From positions 8,336,417 through 8,400,416 of the forward strand of contig NC_045149.1 of assembly GCF_008831285.2 (NCBI RefSeq): a DNA stretch of 64,000 bases. The letters are read 5' to 3'. Numbering within the stretch: the stretch's first letter is position 1; each line of letters starts with the position of its first letter. Source of the stretch: Nymphaea colorata. Its lineage: Eukaryota; Streptophyta; Magnoliopsida; Nymphaeales; Nymphaeaceae. Positions 1-11,759 of the stretch are shown in pieces. The position numbers and the translations under genes were made by a program. The notes beneath the pieces are model-generated. The model saw nothing but the letters and a program-made list of their open reading frames with translations. It did no database searches and was not told the DNA's origin.

Positions 1-1614
1 GCTATGCTTGCAACTAGGCTAACTAAACATTTGTCTTGGCTACATAATGGTTGATACAGAGGTAATGTTGGTATGGTATGTACTCATTGTCACATTAAGT
101 TACCATACTTGGTGCCTAAACATTTCTTTGGACTATATAGTGATTTCATTATTGAGGTAAATATTGATAAGAACCATAGTCATAGGAAAAGTGTTTAAAA
201 AAAAAAAAGTTTTATACTTCAATAATAATAGATCAGCCGTATAAAACTGAAAGAAGACCTCTTTTTGAAAAAGACAACAAAAAGGAAAAGAACTCCAAAA
301 AGAACATGAAAGGAACACGTTTTTTTGGCCTCTTTTACATTTTTTATTACTACGTTTTTATTATCATATATTTTGCATTTTAGTTTTGGGATTTTATTTT
401 TAAAAAATGTTGTGATTTTCCCAAGATTTTAAAGAGAAAAAATATCTTTACCATATTGTATCAGAGAAAAACCTTGTCATTTAAAACCCATAACAATATT
501 TGTAACTATCATATGAACCAGCTGTCACAACTATCACTGGTATTTTGGAAATATTGCAAAAAAATAAGAAGACTTTTTATTGAGAAAATATTGCAATAAT
601 TTTGAAGTATGGTCAAAAAATATTTTTGTAATTTTATTGAGATAATGTCGTGTTCCTCTTTTTGAAAAGTCTTTCTCTTCCGAGTATGTTAAGTATGTCA
701 ATCTTCCTCTTCACGGAGGTGGAAATGCTCAACCACATGCTTGATTGATCCACAGAAAAGTCAAACTGTAAACAATTGTATCCTTGAATTGACCCAGAAT
801 TTGGTTTAAACAGTGTAACTTGCCACTCTATTAGACATCTGTCAGTCGCTTGCATAGATGAGGAATTGCATTATGCCTCATCCCCAAATTTCACACCAAA
901 ACTTGGGGCGTGGTTTCTTCATTCCTTTCCTCCCATTCAACAAAGTGACTACAGTACACTCAAGAAGAAGAAGAAGAAGAAGAAGAAGAAGAGGAAGAAT
1001 TATAGCGGTGATTGCTTTCACGCAATAAATGAGGGTGGATTTCATTTGAACGAAAATTTGGGTGCCAACACCTATACCGATAACGAACGACCACCGTATA
1101 TTCTTTTTACCAAAACCCTATTGGCTGGAAAGACTATACCGTTGACAAATCACTAAACCGGTGAACTAATCATCTCAATAGTTCATTATTTCGCTAGCAA
1201 ATGGTGCGGCCTATTTCTATAACCAGTGAAACAATTCACCGGTATAGATGAGTTTTTTGTAGGACCTCGCAAAGCCCTTTGCAGATTTTGTTTTCCCAAC
1301 TGTATTTTCTTTCCTCCCCTACAAAGAGCTTCTTTGTACTTCATCAAAGGTTTCCGGCGCTCTTGGTCTGGGACTTGTGGGTATATGATACAAAGTTATG
1401 GCCAAGTAGCCTGTCGAGACAAGCGATGAGTCGTCGAGGGAGGTTCGCACCAGACAAGAAGAGGACGCATGCAATCTGACACCACTCCAAAGAGCTGATG
1501 GCCCTTCACCTTTACCATTAAGGTTAACGGAAAGGGAGGGCCATGGATCTCTCCCAATATTTTTTGTCAAGAGAACGGCCAAGGGAGGGTTTTCCCTTCC
1601 CAATTCAAAAAGGA
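1..1614. other. AT-rich stretch with no recognised gene
   Basis: No open reading frame here resembles a known protein. The frames present are short and low in complexity. The only clear structure is a (GAA)n tract at about 962-993. The stretch ends where a segment that recurs at 43930 begins (see 1615-4818). Confidence 0.6.
962..993 (+). repeat. (GAA)n microsatellite
   Basis: About ten uninterrupted AAG/GAA triplets are visible. A lysine-rich reading frame runs through it, but this is only the repeat being translated. Confidence 0.9.
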
Positions 1615-4600
1615 TCTAGCACCATCGGTTTTCAGCCATCTACATCTAATGTGCTTATCTATATATATATATGCCTTCAACAAAATGTGTTGAGTTCAAA
1701 TGTCATAATTCAAGTGATATTTAACTAATTCTTAAAACTTTAATAGTAGATTATAAAGGATTATGCATTAAGACAAGAAATTCTGCAAAAAAGGTATATT
1801 GAATAAATTGCCAAATGGGTCGATCTGTTTTTATACAGACTTTTTATACACAACAAACACACACGTCTTATACCAACTTGGTGGATCAGTTTTTCTCTCT
1901 TTCATGTTCGCAAGCAAACAATTGTATACAAATCGTCTACATTAAATTGTTTCTAACTATAGTACCATAAATTAATGTTTGTATATTGTTTTGGTTGTTG
2001 ATATGGCACATTTGACATGAAGACATGTCAACATATCAGATTTCAATTAGATATACTTTTAACCGTATCCGTTTTTTCCGAATATTTGTGTGTTCTTATT
2101 CAAATTTGGATTGGATTACAAACAAAAAAATTAAAAGTGATATTGAATCCGAATATGAAACCTGATTTGAAAACCCAAATCCTATTTTTACATTCATATC
2201 CAAATCTGAATATGGATTTTGAAACAAACCTTGCCGATTTTCAAAAATGTAAGAGATTTCCATATTAAGATATTTATTTGAAATTAAATTCAATGGGAAC
2301 CCGTCCACAGTCAGAATCTGTACCCAATCTGATGTCAATCTAATCCAAATTGGATGTATTGACATGACTAGATATGTATCTAGCATATCGGCTTGTCTCG
2401 CGTAATTTTTTAAGTTGTTTTTAAGTGTTAAAATTAATTTAAATCGATTTTTTAGTAAATAATATTAAAAGAATATGATCTATTGGTTAGGATCTACTCT
2501 TACTTGGACTATCTACTTTTGTAAGAGTCATTATCATATATACTCGGAATATCTATAATACGTAACATTTTGTCTACTGTAATATAACAACTAAATATGA
2601 CGATAGCTGATGTTCATGACAAATTTAATATTTTCTTTGTAAAAAACCTTCACGTGACTATCCCAATATGACCCCTATGTTATAGCTGATAAATTGTTCC
2701 ATTTATTTACTTTATGCAAAGTTACCATAAATGATATGTTTTACGGGATTATTTTTTTAACCAACAAGATACGTATAGTTACCATCAATTATATCTTGGT
2801 TTTTAAATGAATTGAACATCACTGGAAATTTCACAAATATTTTGTATCAGAAAATTAGCCACGCTTTTCATCAAAAGAACATAAATTAATTCTCCACTAA
2901 ATCCTGATGAACACATTTACAATAATACTGGATTTGTGAAAATTAATATACTTTAGATCTCAATTGTCATACCTTGATGGTTTTGTTTTAGTTGTCGTGA
3001 TGTAATTTCTCTTTCTTTTTCTCTCACATTGTCATGAATTGCTTCGACATTTTGGTAGAAAGCAACACACCCATCCCATCAACTAAATGTCGTGCATCCA
3101 TCATTTGGAGTTCAAATAAATGACGCCCATGAAAATAAAATTAACAACTGGATTTTTCAACGTGCTAACTATGTTATGTTCCTCGGGCATTCTTTTCCTG
3201 AGGGGTTTTTAAAACAATCAACGCAAATGCAAAGCTTTGTTGAATATATTGTTCTACCATGCATTTTGCTATGTTTGATCTGATAATATAATAATTTTAA
3301 CTTTTGTTGTATAAGATTCCCTTTACGATCAAAATGTTCTCCAATGAAAATGAAAAAAGCAAAGACGTTGGCAAACAGTTGGCCTTGTCATGAGTCTTGT
3401 ATAACCTAAGGCCTTTCGTTGACAACACGTCTCATCTGTCACAATAATTCAAGCCCGTTCAGCAGTAATGATGCAGCGACATCAGGAATTTACTGATCCA
3501 GAAACGTGTTGTTTATTCTCTTTTAAAATGTACCAATTTTTTTTCTTTTGGTTTTTCTAAGCTTCCCTTGTTGTTCTGCAAGATTTTTCGTTCGTAATAC
3601 TCTTCAAATCAATGAAAGGAAAATGAAAAAAATGGTGAAAAATGTGCTACTTTCGCCATCTTAAATTCATCACCAACTCTTCAAACTCTTCTTTTATTCG
3701 AGATCGAGTTGTGTGCATACTTGTGCAGCCGAAACGTATGTACTAGAGTTTTATTAAGGAAGCTTTGAATATTTTTTAAAAAGTAATAGGCGTTTTAGAC
3801 ATTTTTTTGAACTTTTTCACAATCTCTTTTCGTCCTTTTAAAGTTTTTTTTTTTTTTAATTTTAAGGAGAGTATTTTGGTCATTTTACATCTTGTATATA
3901 GAGATGTAGTCATAGCCAGCTTTGCCTTCTCTCTTCCTATTGCCCTTGACAAGTGTCAAGGGGAAAATAGAATGTCTAGGGGAAAGAGAGTTACGTGCAC
4001 GAATGTACAATGGATAGCTTCAGTCCATGACATGGGTCCCCACGGACCGGGGAACATGTAATATATATGAGTCTTTGCAAGGTGTATAGGCTTTGGCATA
4101 TAATCAGCTTAGTGTCATTCGGCTAGCTAACCTTTCTTGATGTTAAATGTCATATCTTTTATCGATAAGTCACTGTAAGTTTTCTTACAATTAATTCTTC
4201 CTTGATTTATCATTACTATGAGTTATTCTAGTGGGGATTGTGGATGGGGTTCGGGATGGTAATCAGCCAGTCTTTATTTTGAACTCTAAAAGCGTCAACT
4301 TTCTATATTATAAAAAGAATTATCAATATGCAAGTTGAAAGATAAAAGAGCCACCCTTGATACTATAAGGATGAGGGAAAAGGAAAAAGGTATAAGCTTC
4401 AGCCTTCCTGTTAGATGGTGGGATAAAATATTTTTTCTACTCATCCAACATCAATTGGGTTTTTAATAAAGTCATACTTCAAAATTTTACGATGACGATT
4501 TTAAATTTTAAATGTAGTTTTCATCGAAACTGTACTTGGAATGAGACTGATGTGACTTTCCCTTAATCACTTGAAGAAAAATTGCATCTTTGATTATTTG

Positions 4601-4818
4601 TTGATGATAATTCAGTGGGTTGAATTTGTATAAGGCAAATAAGTAAAAATTATCTTGGCAATCAAACAAGTGACCAACCTTTAGTATTACAAGCCATGCA
4701 CATTAATATTCCAGTGCAATTCTTCTTCTTCTTCTTTTGGGTGATATAATAGATACATAACCACACAAAACTAACTTACGAGTGTTTGTAGATAATACCA
4801 CTCCAAATTTTAATATCG
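1615..4818. repeat. 3' flank of CCD4-like copy A, duplicated at 43930-51421
   Basis: From the words ATCTAGCACCATCGG at about 1615 onward, this sequence is collinear with 43930-43985 plus 48355-51421. The two copies differ by scattered substitutions and small indels. Copy A has about 110 extra bases near 4020-4140 that copy C lacks. Both lie immediately downstream, in gene sense, of a minus-strand CCD4-like last exon, so the duplicated unit includes gene and flank. No coding sequence is conserved between the copies; small frames at 3092 and 49684 diverge and contain indels. Confidence 0.85.
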
Positions 4819-5074
4819 TCATTTCCAATTCTTCTGCTTTCGCAGATCCTTTTTACTGACAAAGAGGCCAAGAAAGCCGTAAGGCACTCTCTGTGGAAGC
4901 TTAACATATGCCATAATGTCGAGAGTGGGGGACCTGGCATCCATCACCACAAGCCTCGACTCCTCGCTTCCTTCATCATGTGTATAAGTTAACACATAGC
5001 CATTATCTTCGTCGCCGTCTTCCTCCTTCCCCACAAAAAATGGCTCCCCAGCGAAGCATCTTTCCCCAAAACTC
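4819..5074 (-). pseudogene. CCD4-like: CCD4-like carotenoid cleavage dioxygenase, last exon (copy A)
   Basis: This is the C-terminal exon of a carotenoid cleavage dioxygenase, a family of plastid non-haem iron enzymes that cleave carotenoid double bonds; CCD4 makes apocarotenoids. It reads ..GEPFFVGKE.., ..DYVLTYTHDEG-type.., ..SPTLDI.., LPQRVPYGF and ends at a TGA. Closest in memory is the CCD4 branch. A 3' splice acceptor (GTGCAG before GAGTTTT) sits at the upper edge. The fourth iron-binding histidine, in family motif GFHGLF, reads GFLGLF here, so the ligand is lost. Copia element Cop-1 lies eight bases upstream of the exon. The preceding exon is at 11760-11960 and is truncated. Clearly a pseudogene fragment; the family call is firm and the CCD4 subgroup is likely. 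Confidence 0.85.
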
Positions 5075-5082
5075 CTGCACAC

Positions 5083-5465
5083 TGTTGGATAGTGGCCATT
5101 GAGCCCTATCCGGGGATATCCCATAACTGCTAAGCAGTTACGAGATTATGCTCATCCTTTTCCCTAAAGTCTCTCCCTCATCCAAACCGCTGCTGAGCTG
5201 AGGGGAAAACCTAAGGGGCTGTCCTATTTAAGCTCAGTAACTTTCTATTAGGAAATCACTCGTTGATTACCCTTGAGGAGCCCCTTCGAAGCAAACCCCT
5301 AAATCTGACAGCTTCTAACTTTGTGCTCTTCTTCCTCTTCTTCTTCTTCCTCCCACTCTGTTTCTTCCATTACTGCTATTAGTCACGTGAAGGCTAAATC
5401 TCGAGCATCCGGTGGTGAATCAGTTGAGGAGCTTGAGACGTCGTTCCACTGCCTTCACTCCAACA
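5083..5465 (+). repeat. Cop-1 5' LTR
   Basis: It starts TGTTGG and ends CCAACA, a perfect 6-bp terminal inverted repeat, 383 bases in all. It matches 11050-11363 with scattered differences. A TATA-like CTATTTAAG at about 5223 could be the promoter. Confidence 0.9.
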
Positions 5466-5466
5466 G

Positions 5467-5478
5467 TGGTATCAGAGC
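5467..5478 (+). other. Cop-1 primer-binding site (tRNA-iMet)
   Basis: TGGTATCAGAGC lies one base after the LTR end. This is the standard copia primer site complementary to the initiator-Met tRNA 3' end. Confidence 0.95.
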
Positions 5479-6866
5479 ACAGGAGATCAACGTTTGAAAA
5501 AGGTAAGTTGTCTTCTTGCAATATAGTGCACAGACAGTGTATGCCTAGAGCATGCTATATTCAAAGCTATGTTGTATACATGAAGGATGCTAGACTAAAT
5601 AACTTGTTGTACATGAGGAATGATATCAGATGCATGCTAAATTGATAGCTAATCTGAATGTAAGAAGCATGTCGTCTGTAGTTCCCTGAAACAATCTATG
5701 TGCACTGTAATTCTAGAAGGTGAAGGCTTTCTATTATACTCTACCAAAAAATTTGTTTTGTCATGAATTTTTTTTTATGCGTCCATATTTACTATGGCTG
5801 TGGTTCTAGAGGATAGAGGGTTTCTGGTCTATGGCGCCGTAGACTAGAACCCTCTAGTGACAGGTGTCAGTCCGCGTTGTCGATCTCTCTGAATCGTGTT
5901 TCAACCCTGATTGATGCTTTTAAAACGGGATTGGATAGATAATCATATGTGCCAAATTAGGGCAGAGAATATACCTTGACCAGTTTTTTTTTCTACACTG
6001 GACTGTCTGTCGCAGCTGAAAAACCATCTTCTTTTTCTGGCGAACCTAAATCAGAAATCAACCTACTTCGTCCCTGTTGCCTGGCTTTGTTTTCTCACTT
6101 CTCTCAGAATATCGTCGGTGGTAGAAGGAGAAGCCTAGGTAGAGACTGCCGTCACTCGTGCAACCAGAGTCTCCCTATTTTCTTGGATGTTGACCCAAAA
6201 CCCAAACGAAAAGAAGAGGGTTTTCATTCTGCTCGCTACTTGTAAGGAGGAGCTCCGGCCGCTCTCTGAGTGGTATGAGGTCACTCCTCACAGTATTGGC
6301 GGAAGATGGCCGGAAAGTGAGCAGTGACGGCGGGAGAGGCGCTGCGGAAGGCCTTTTTGCGAAGAGGGGACAGCAGCTCGAGAGAAGAGAGAGAGTATCA
6401 AGCGGAAAAATGAGGAAAAATCAAGCGAAAAGGGTTTTATAGTCGAGGTTTGAAAATTGTGAAAACAGTCCACCTTTTATGCGTTATTTTTGAAAAAGCC
6501 GCAATATTTTTGCTGAAAAGTTTTTCAAAAAGATGCTCGTGAAAGTTATTTTCAACAGAAACCAGAAACTTTATAAGAAAATGCTTTTGGGTACCCTCAG
6601 AGTTATTATAATTTGCTAAAGGTGGGATCACAAAATTTGTTTTGAAATTTGAGCAGAAGACTGTGCTTTTATGCAAAATTATGTTCACAAAATAGACTCT
6701 GAAAAGAGATGCATGTTGTAAATTTTAATCAAAAGTCTTCTTCTTCTAAATATTATTTTAGAATGTTGTTTGAGACCTCTTGATGTGATATTTATTGTGA
6801 TATGTTTTTCCCTTTTATTATTGTTCTTTACTTGCCATAAAAATCAATTTAGAAATAACATCAAGA
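5479..6866 (+). other. Cop-1 untranslated leader
   Basis: About 1.4 kb separate the primer site from the gag start, with no conserved reading frame. A GGTAAGTT donor-like site lies near 5501. Purine-rich sequence at 6245-6430 has no recognised product. Confidence 0.6.
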
Positions 6867-7715
6867 ATGGGAGCCTCTGAATTACGTAAGACTGAAAAAC
6901 TGAATGGGACAAACTTCCATGCATGGAAACGTAGGATAATGTTGGCCTTGACTTTGGAAAGACTCATTTATGTGATCAACCAGCCTTCTTCCACTTTAAG
7001 AGATAAACCTACAGATGAGGAAAGAAAGGAATATGAGTCATTTACCACTGATAACCTGATGGCTAAAACCATCATGTTAACTTTCATGGAAGATGATCAA
7101 ATTATGGTATTTGAGGATTGTCCAACGGCTAAGGAAATGTTTGATATTATATCTTCCAAATACAACACCACTACTGCAATGCACGTACAATTACTGTTAG
7201 AACAGTATAATTCCTATAAGATGAAAGAGTCAGACAATGTAATAGACCATGTTAATAAGATGTTGATCATGGCTAAAGATTTAGCCATAGTGGGGAATGT
7301 TATATCTGACAACATGCAGATTAGCACAATCCTGAACAGCCTACCTCCTTCTTGGGATATGACAGTTACTGCCTTGAGTCTTCAATTTGATAATCTTACT
7401 TTAGAAAAGATTACTATACAGTTAGCTTTACAACAACAACGTCTGGCCAAGAGAAAGAATGCAGAACTAATGACAGTGCAGGAAAAACCTGCTAGTAGTC
7501 ATGTGCCTGTAAGACCCAAACAATTTAAAAATCGGAACGATGGCAAGTTTAAGGGTAATTTTGCAGGTACTAAGAAATCTCAAGGAATTGTAGTGAAATT
7601 CTACAGATGCGGAAAGCCTGGGCATATCAGGAAGAACTGTAGGACAAAATTCCCAAATAAGAAAGATAACAATGGCCAGGACCACAACAACAGGAGGAAG
7701 CCGCAAGGAGACTGA
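6867..7715 (+). CDS. gag: Cop-1 gag polyprotein (capsid-nucleocapsid)
   Basis: This 282-codon frame starts MGASELRK and has copia gag features: the NGTNFHAWKRR motif near residue 15, a helical capsid region (roughly residues 50-190), and a basic C-terminus with a zinc knuckle near residues 247-259. The knuckle should read C-x2-C-x4-H-x4-C but reads FYRCGKPGHIRKNC, so the first cysteine is phenylalanine. The protein would package element RNA into virus-like particles. The ATG was chosen because the family motif starts about 14 residues later. The frame stops where the next one, shifted by one, begins. Confidence 0.88.
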   Translation: MGASELRKTEKLNGTNFHAWKRRIMLALTLERLIYVINQPSSTLRDKPTDEERKEYESFTTDNLMAKTIMLTFMEDDQIMVFEDCPTAKEMFDIISSKYNTTTAMHVQLLLEQYNSYKMKESDNVIDHVNKMLIMAKDLAIVGNVISDNMQISTILNSLPPSWDMTVTALSLQFDNLTLEKITIQLALQQQRLAKRKNAELMTVQEKPASSHVPVRPKQFKNRNDGKFKGNFAGTKKSQGIVVKFYRCGKPGHIRKNCRTKFPNKKDNNGQDHNNRRKPQGD

Positions 7716-7717
7716 TA

Positions 7718-8184
7718 GAGAAGTCATTTGTGTCATGTCAGAATGTTTGTTTGCAGATGGGGATTACACTGGTTGGTGGGTTGAATCAGGAGGTACTCGT
7801 CACATTGCAAAGACAACGGAAGGCATGATTCACATGAAAGAACTGAGTCTTGGAACAAACAATGTCTACATGAGAAACAACTCATATTGTGATGTCATGG
7901 GAGTTGGGGCATATCGACTAAATGTTAGGGGTACTAGTCTCGTACTCAATGAGGTTTTGTATGTCCCTTCGTTGAGAAGGAATCTTGTGCCTGTTCCCGC
8001 ACTGACTGGGAAAGGTTTTGAAGTTCGATATATTCCAAGGAAAGTAACAGTGGGAAAACATAGAAGGTCCATGTTCCATGAAAAATTTGTAAATGAACAT
8101 GGTATGTTCAAACTTAATGATATGAATAAAGCTTCCAGTTCTACTTATTACGATTGTGCAATGTGTGTCAATGTAAACTTATAG
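7718..8184 (+). pseudogene. pol: Cop-1 protease and pre-integrase region
   Basis: An aspartic protease region follows gag in a different frame, with overlapping frames at 7672-7715. The active-site motif is ESGG where copia proteases have DSGA, so the catalytic Asp is replaced by Glu. The flap-side motif VLYVPSLRRNL is recognisable. The frame ends at a TAG before the integrase zinc domain. That domain continues as HERLSYIS, where the family has HERLGHIS, so one zinc-binding histidine is also lost. Confidence 0.8.
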
Positions 8185-9147
8185 CATGAAAGATTAAGCT
8201 ATATAAGCATCAAAAAAATGAAAACTCTAGCAGAATAGGGTATAATACCTGACACAAATATAAATGATTTGACGAAATGCGAGTCGTGTGCATATGGAAA
8301 GATGACAATGAAACTATTTTTGTCTGAAGTAATTCAAACCACTGAACAATTAGAGATAATTCATACTGATATCTGTGGACCTTTCAGAGTCCAAACTCAT
8401 AGTGGCAAGTTATACTTCATAACATTTATTGACGACTTCACAAGATTTGGTTATATATACTTGATTAGACACAAGTCAGAAGCACTTAAGAAATTCAAGG
8501 AATACAAATCTGAAGTTGAGAGACAAGTTGGGAGGTATATTAAAGTTGTAAGGACTGATCGAGGAGGAGAATATACTTCTAATGAATTCCTCGAATACTG
8601 TAAAGACCTTGAAATTAAAAGGCAAAAGACAATGCCTAGGACACCACAACAGAATGTTGTGGCTGAGAAGTATAATAGAACCCTCTTGAACATGGTGAGA
8701 TCCATGTTAGCAAGTGCACAATTACCAAAAGTTTCTTGGGGTGAAGCTGTGTTAACAGCTATGTATATAATAAATCGAGTGCCCTGCAAAGTAGTCCCAA
8801 CCACTCATTATGAGAGATAGACTGGTGTAAAAACAAATCTGAGACATCTGAGGAGATGGGGATCTGTAGCACACGTGAAAATTCTAGATCAAAAAATGGA
8901 TAAACTAGATATCAGATCAGTAAAATGTGTATTTATTGGATATCCAAAAGGATTCAAGGGCAACAGATTATATCATTCAACTATGAGACTTATAGAAAGC
9001 AGAAATGTAGAGTTCTTGAAAGAACTCAATAACAAAGATATTGATCCAGTTGAATATCGAAATGATATACTGGATGAACTGATTTATTCAGAGGAACAGT
9101 CTGGTAATGAATTGACTGGAGGTCAGTTAATGAACCAACTAAGCTAG
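8185..9147 (+). pseudogene. pol: Cop-1 integrase
   Basis: The core frame 8269-8820 carries the D-D-E residues in HTDICGPF, RTDRGGEY and the QQNVVAEKYNRT block, so the catalytic triad is present. Stops interrupt it at about 8182, 8236 and 8818. A downstream piece (8875-9147) holds the conserved CVFIGYPKGFKG motif of the copia integrase C-terminus. Integrase would insert the cDNA copy into the genome. The stops make it non-functional. Confidence 0.85.
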
Positions 9148-9399
9148 AATCGTCTGAGGAACAGTCAGGTAATGAACCGACTGAAGATCAGTTAGGTAAT
9201 GAACCAACTGATCTGAGTACTTCGTTATCTCAGACGTTATCAGGTCATGAAAGACCTAAAGCTCCTCCTTCATATTTGAATGATTATATATGTATCTGGC
9301 AGAGGAGCTATGCTATTCAGCAGATATTGATGAAATGTCTGACAATCTGACATATGACGAAGTCATAAGCTCCCATAAATCGTCAAATTAGATGAATGC

Positions 9400-10892
9400 T
9401 ATGGATGAAGAAATTGAATCCATAGAAAAGAATAAAGTATGAGAATTAGTAGATCTTCCTAATGATAGAAAACCCATTGGATGCAAATGGGTGCTGAGGA
9501 AGAAATATAAAGCTGATGGATTAGTGGAAAAATTCAAAGCCGGACTGGTGGCAAAAGGTTTTTCCCAAAAGGAAGAAATTCACTACTCAGAAACCTATTC
9601 GCCGGTTGCAAAGTTTGCATCAATTAGAATAATTTTGGCTATCGCAGCATTCTATGACTTGGATATTTGTCTGATGGATGTGAAGACTGTTTTCCTGAAT
9701 GGTGAGTTGAAAGAAACTATATATGTGACTCAACCACATGCTTATGTCATCAAAGAAAAGGTAGACAAAGTATACAAGCTGAATAAATTGTTGTACGGAT
9801 TGAAGCAGTCACCGAGACAATGGTATTTTTCTTTTCACAAAACAATTACAAAACTTGGGTTTGTTGCAAACCAACTAGACCACTGTGTATGTCTGGAAAA
9901 GTGGGAGCCTTTTCTGTATTCTATCATTATATGTTGATAACATATTACTAACAGGAAATGATAACGACATAATATTCAAAATGAAGATATGGCAGAACAA
10001 GAACTTCAAAATGAAAGACTTGGGTGAAACATCCTATATATTAAGAATAAAGATCACTCGAGATAGAAACTCAAGAATCCTGAGTTTAAGCCAAGAATGA
10101 TATATTGATTATATCTTGATGAAATTTCATATGTTAGACTGCAAACCAGTTGAGACTCCTATAGCTAAAGGAGTAAATTTGAGTAGGAGTGATTGTTCTA
10201 GTGAAGGATAACAAAACTTAAATGTTCCATACGCACAAGTTGTTGGCAGTCTGATGTATTTAATGCTTTGTACTAGACCAGACATAAGCTTCCGTATCGG
10301 TCTGGTGAGTCATTATCAAAGTAATAATGGATGGCCTCACTGGCAAGCAGTCAAAAGGATTTTTCGGTACATTAAAGGAACGGAAAGACTGAAATTGTTC
10401 TATCAAGCAGATGAACTAACTTTAGTTGGCTATTCTGATGCAGATTTTGCAGGCTGCAAAGATGACAGTAAATCCACTTCGGGGTATGTTTTCCTCTTTG
10501 GAGGTGGAGTGATAGCCTGGTCCTGTAAGAAACAGGGATGTATTGCTCAGCACACACAGGAAGCAGAGTATGTAGTATGTAATGTTGCAACTACCTTTGC
10601 TGTTTGGATAAATCGGTTCTTGAAATATTTGAAATTAAATCTTGATCATGAACCAGTTCAACTATACTGTGATAATCAGACAGCATTATCTCTAATGAAG
10701 AATGGAGCTGTTAGCTCAAAGCGTAAACATATACTGGTCAAATGCCATTATGTTCATGAAATGATAGAGAAAAATGAAATCTCGGTGGACTATTTGCCTG
10801 CTAATGATATGGTACCTGATCCCTTAACTAAGGGGATATCTGAAAACTTCTTTTCTAAACATGTTGCTCATATAGGGATAAGATATATTTGA
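9400..10892 (+). pseudogene. pol: Cop-1 reverse transcriptase and RNase H
   Basis: The RT starts near GCKWVLRKKYKADG (9480) and carries DVKTVFLNGEL and LYGLKQSPRQW. A frameshift follows at about 9890-9940, and the catalytic motif is YVDN instead of YVDD. RNase H (about 10254-10892) has SDADFAG, EAEY and YCDNQ and ends DPLTKGISENFF. Further stops lie at 10098 and 10209. The order RT then RNase H at the 3' end is copia-type. Its closest relative in the window is Cop-6 (53298-54638). Confidence 0.9.
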
Positions 10893-11049
10893 AAGGTTGC
10901 GAAGGAAAAACCATTGAATGGAAAACCTCACTGTAAACCTTGAATAAGTTTTACGTTACGATGGATAAACCAATTATGGAAAACCACGTAACTAGATCAA
11001 TGAAGAAAACCCACATATAGTGGAAATGGTCTCATGGCCAAGTGAGAGA

Positions 11050-11363
11050 TGTTGGATAGTGGCCATTGAGCCCTATCTGGATATCCCGTAACTGCTAAGC
11101 AGTTACGAGATTATGCTCATCCTTTTCCCTAAAGTCTCTCCCTCATCCAAACCATTGCTGGGCTGAGGGGAAAACCTAAGGGACCGGCCTATTTAAGCTC
11201 AGCAACTTTCTATTAGGAAATCACTCGTTGATTAGCCTTGAGGAGCCCCTTAGAAGCAAACCCCTAAATCTGGCAGCTTCCAACTTTGTGCTCTTCTTTT
11301 TCTTCCTCCCACTCTGTTTCTTCCATTACTGCTATTAGTCACGTGAAGGCAAAAACTGGAGCA
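11050..11363 (+). repeat. Cop-1 3' LTR, truncated
   Basis: The stretch begins TGTTGGATAG, directly after purine-rich CCAAGTGAGAGA (polypurine tract, 11039-11049). It is collinear with 5083-5400 and then breaks off into a GC-rich repeat, so about 100 bases including the CCAACA end are absent. Confidence 0.88.
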
Positions 11364-11586
11364 TCAGGCTATCAGGCTGGGCCCGGGCTATCGGGCTGGG
11401 CTCGTCGGGCCGCTCAGCCCAGCCCGGGCCTAGCCTGATAGCCCGGGCCCGGCCCGGCTGGCTCGTCGGGCCGCTCAGCCCGGCCCGGCCCGCCCTCCTT
11501 TCCCCTCCTCGATGCCCTTTCCCTGCCCTCCCGAGTCCCGCCCCCCTTTCCCCCCGCCCTCCCGTCGCCCTCCCATTGCCCAGGCT
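11364..11586. repeat. GC-rich hAT-like / low-complexity repeat
   Basis: This island of GGGCCGG/CCCGGG words is very unlike its AT-rich surroundings. It holds a tandem pair around CTCGTCGGGCCGCTCAGCCC and an inverted pair: GGGCTATCGGGCTGGGC near 11386 and its near-complement near 11440. Such GGCCCGG-rich ends are common in plant hAT non-autonomous elements. A C-rich tail (11490-11580) follows. It joins the truncated Cop-1 LTR directly to CCD4 intron sequence. The family assignment is inference. Confidence 0.5.
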
Positions 11587-11759
11587 TAATTGATATTTAC
11601 TTTATTCACATCCAAAAAATAACATCTTAAGGTGACAATTTCACATTCTAAAAAAAGAAATCAAGCTGGATGAACTCGATTTTTCAATGTATTTTTTTTA
11701 TAATTACCTTATCAGTTTTCATTGTGTTTGTAAAAGAAAAGGTTGAAGATCTGATGTAC

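Larger units (their letters stand above)
5083..11363 (+). mobile_element. Cop-1: Ty1/copia LTR retrotransposon, degenerate, 3' LTR truncated
   Basis: It carries a 5' LTR (5083-5465), a tRNA-iMet primer site, a 1.4-kb leader, gag, protease, integrase, reverse transcriptase-RNase H, and a 3' LTR at 11050-11363. The 3' LTR lacks roughly the last 100 bases. Domain order gag-PR-INT-RT-RH defines copia. The element lies inside the intron of CCD4-like copy A in the opposite sense. Several stops and frameshifts and the change YVDD to YVDN in reverse transcriptase show that it is dead. The right target duplication cannot be read because the LTR end is missing. Cop-6 at 52829-54638 belongs to the same family. 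Confidence 0.92.

Noticed and set aside
3092-3283. Small frame also present at 49684
   Set aside because: Indels and different starts and ends in the two copies show no coding constraint. It is duplicated flank.
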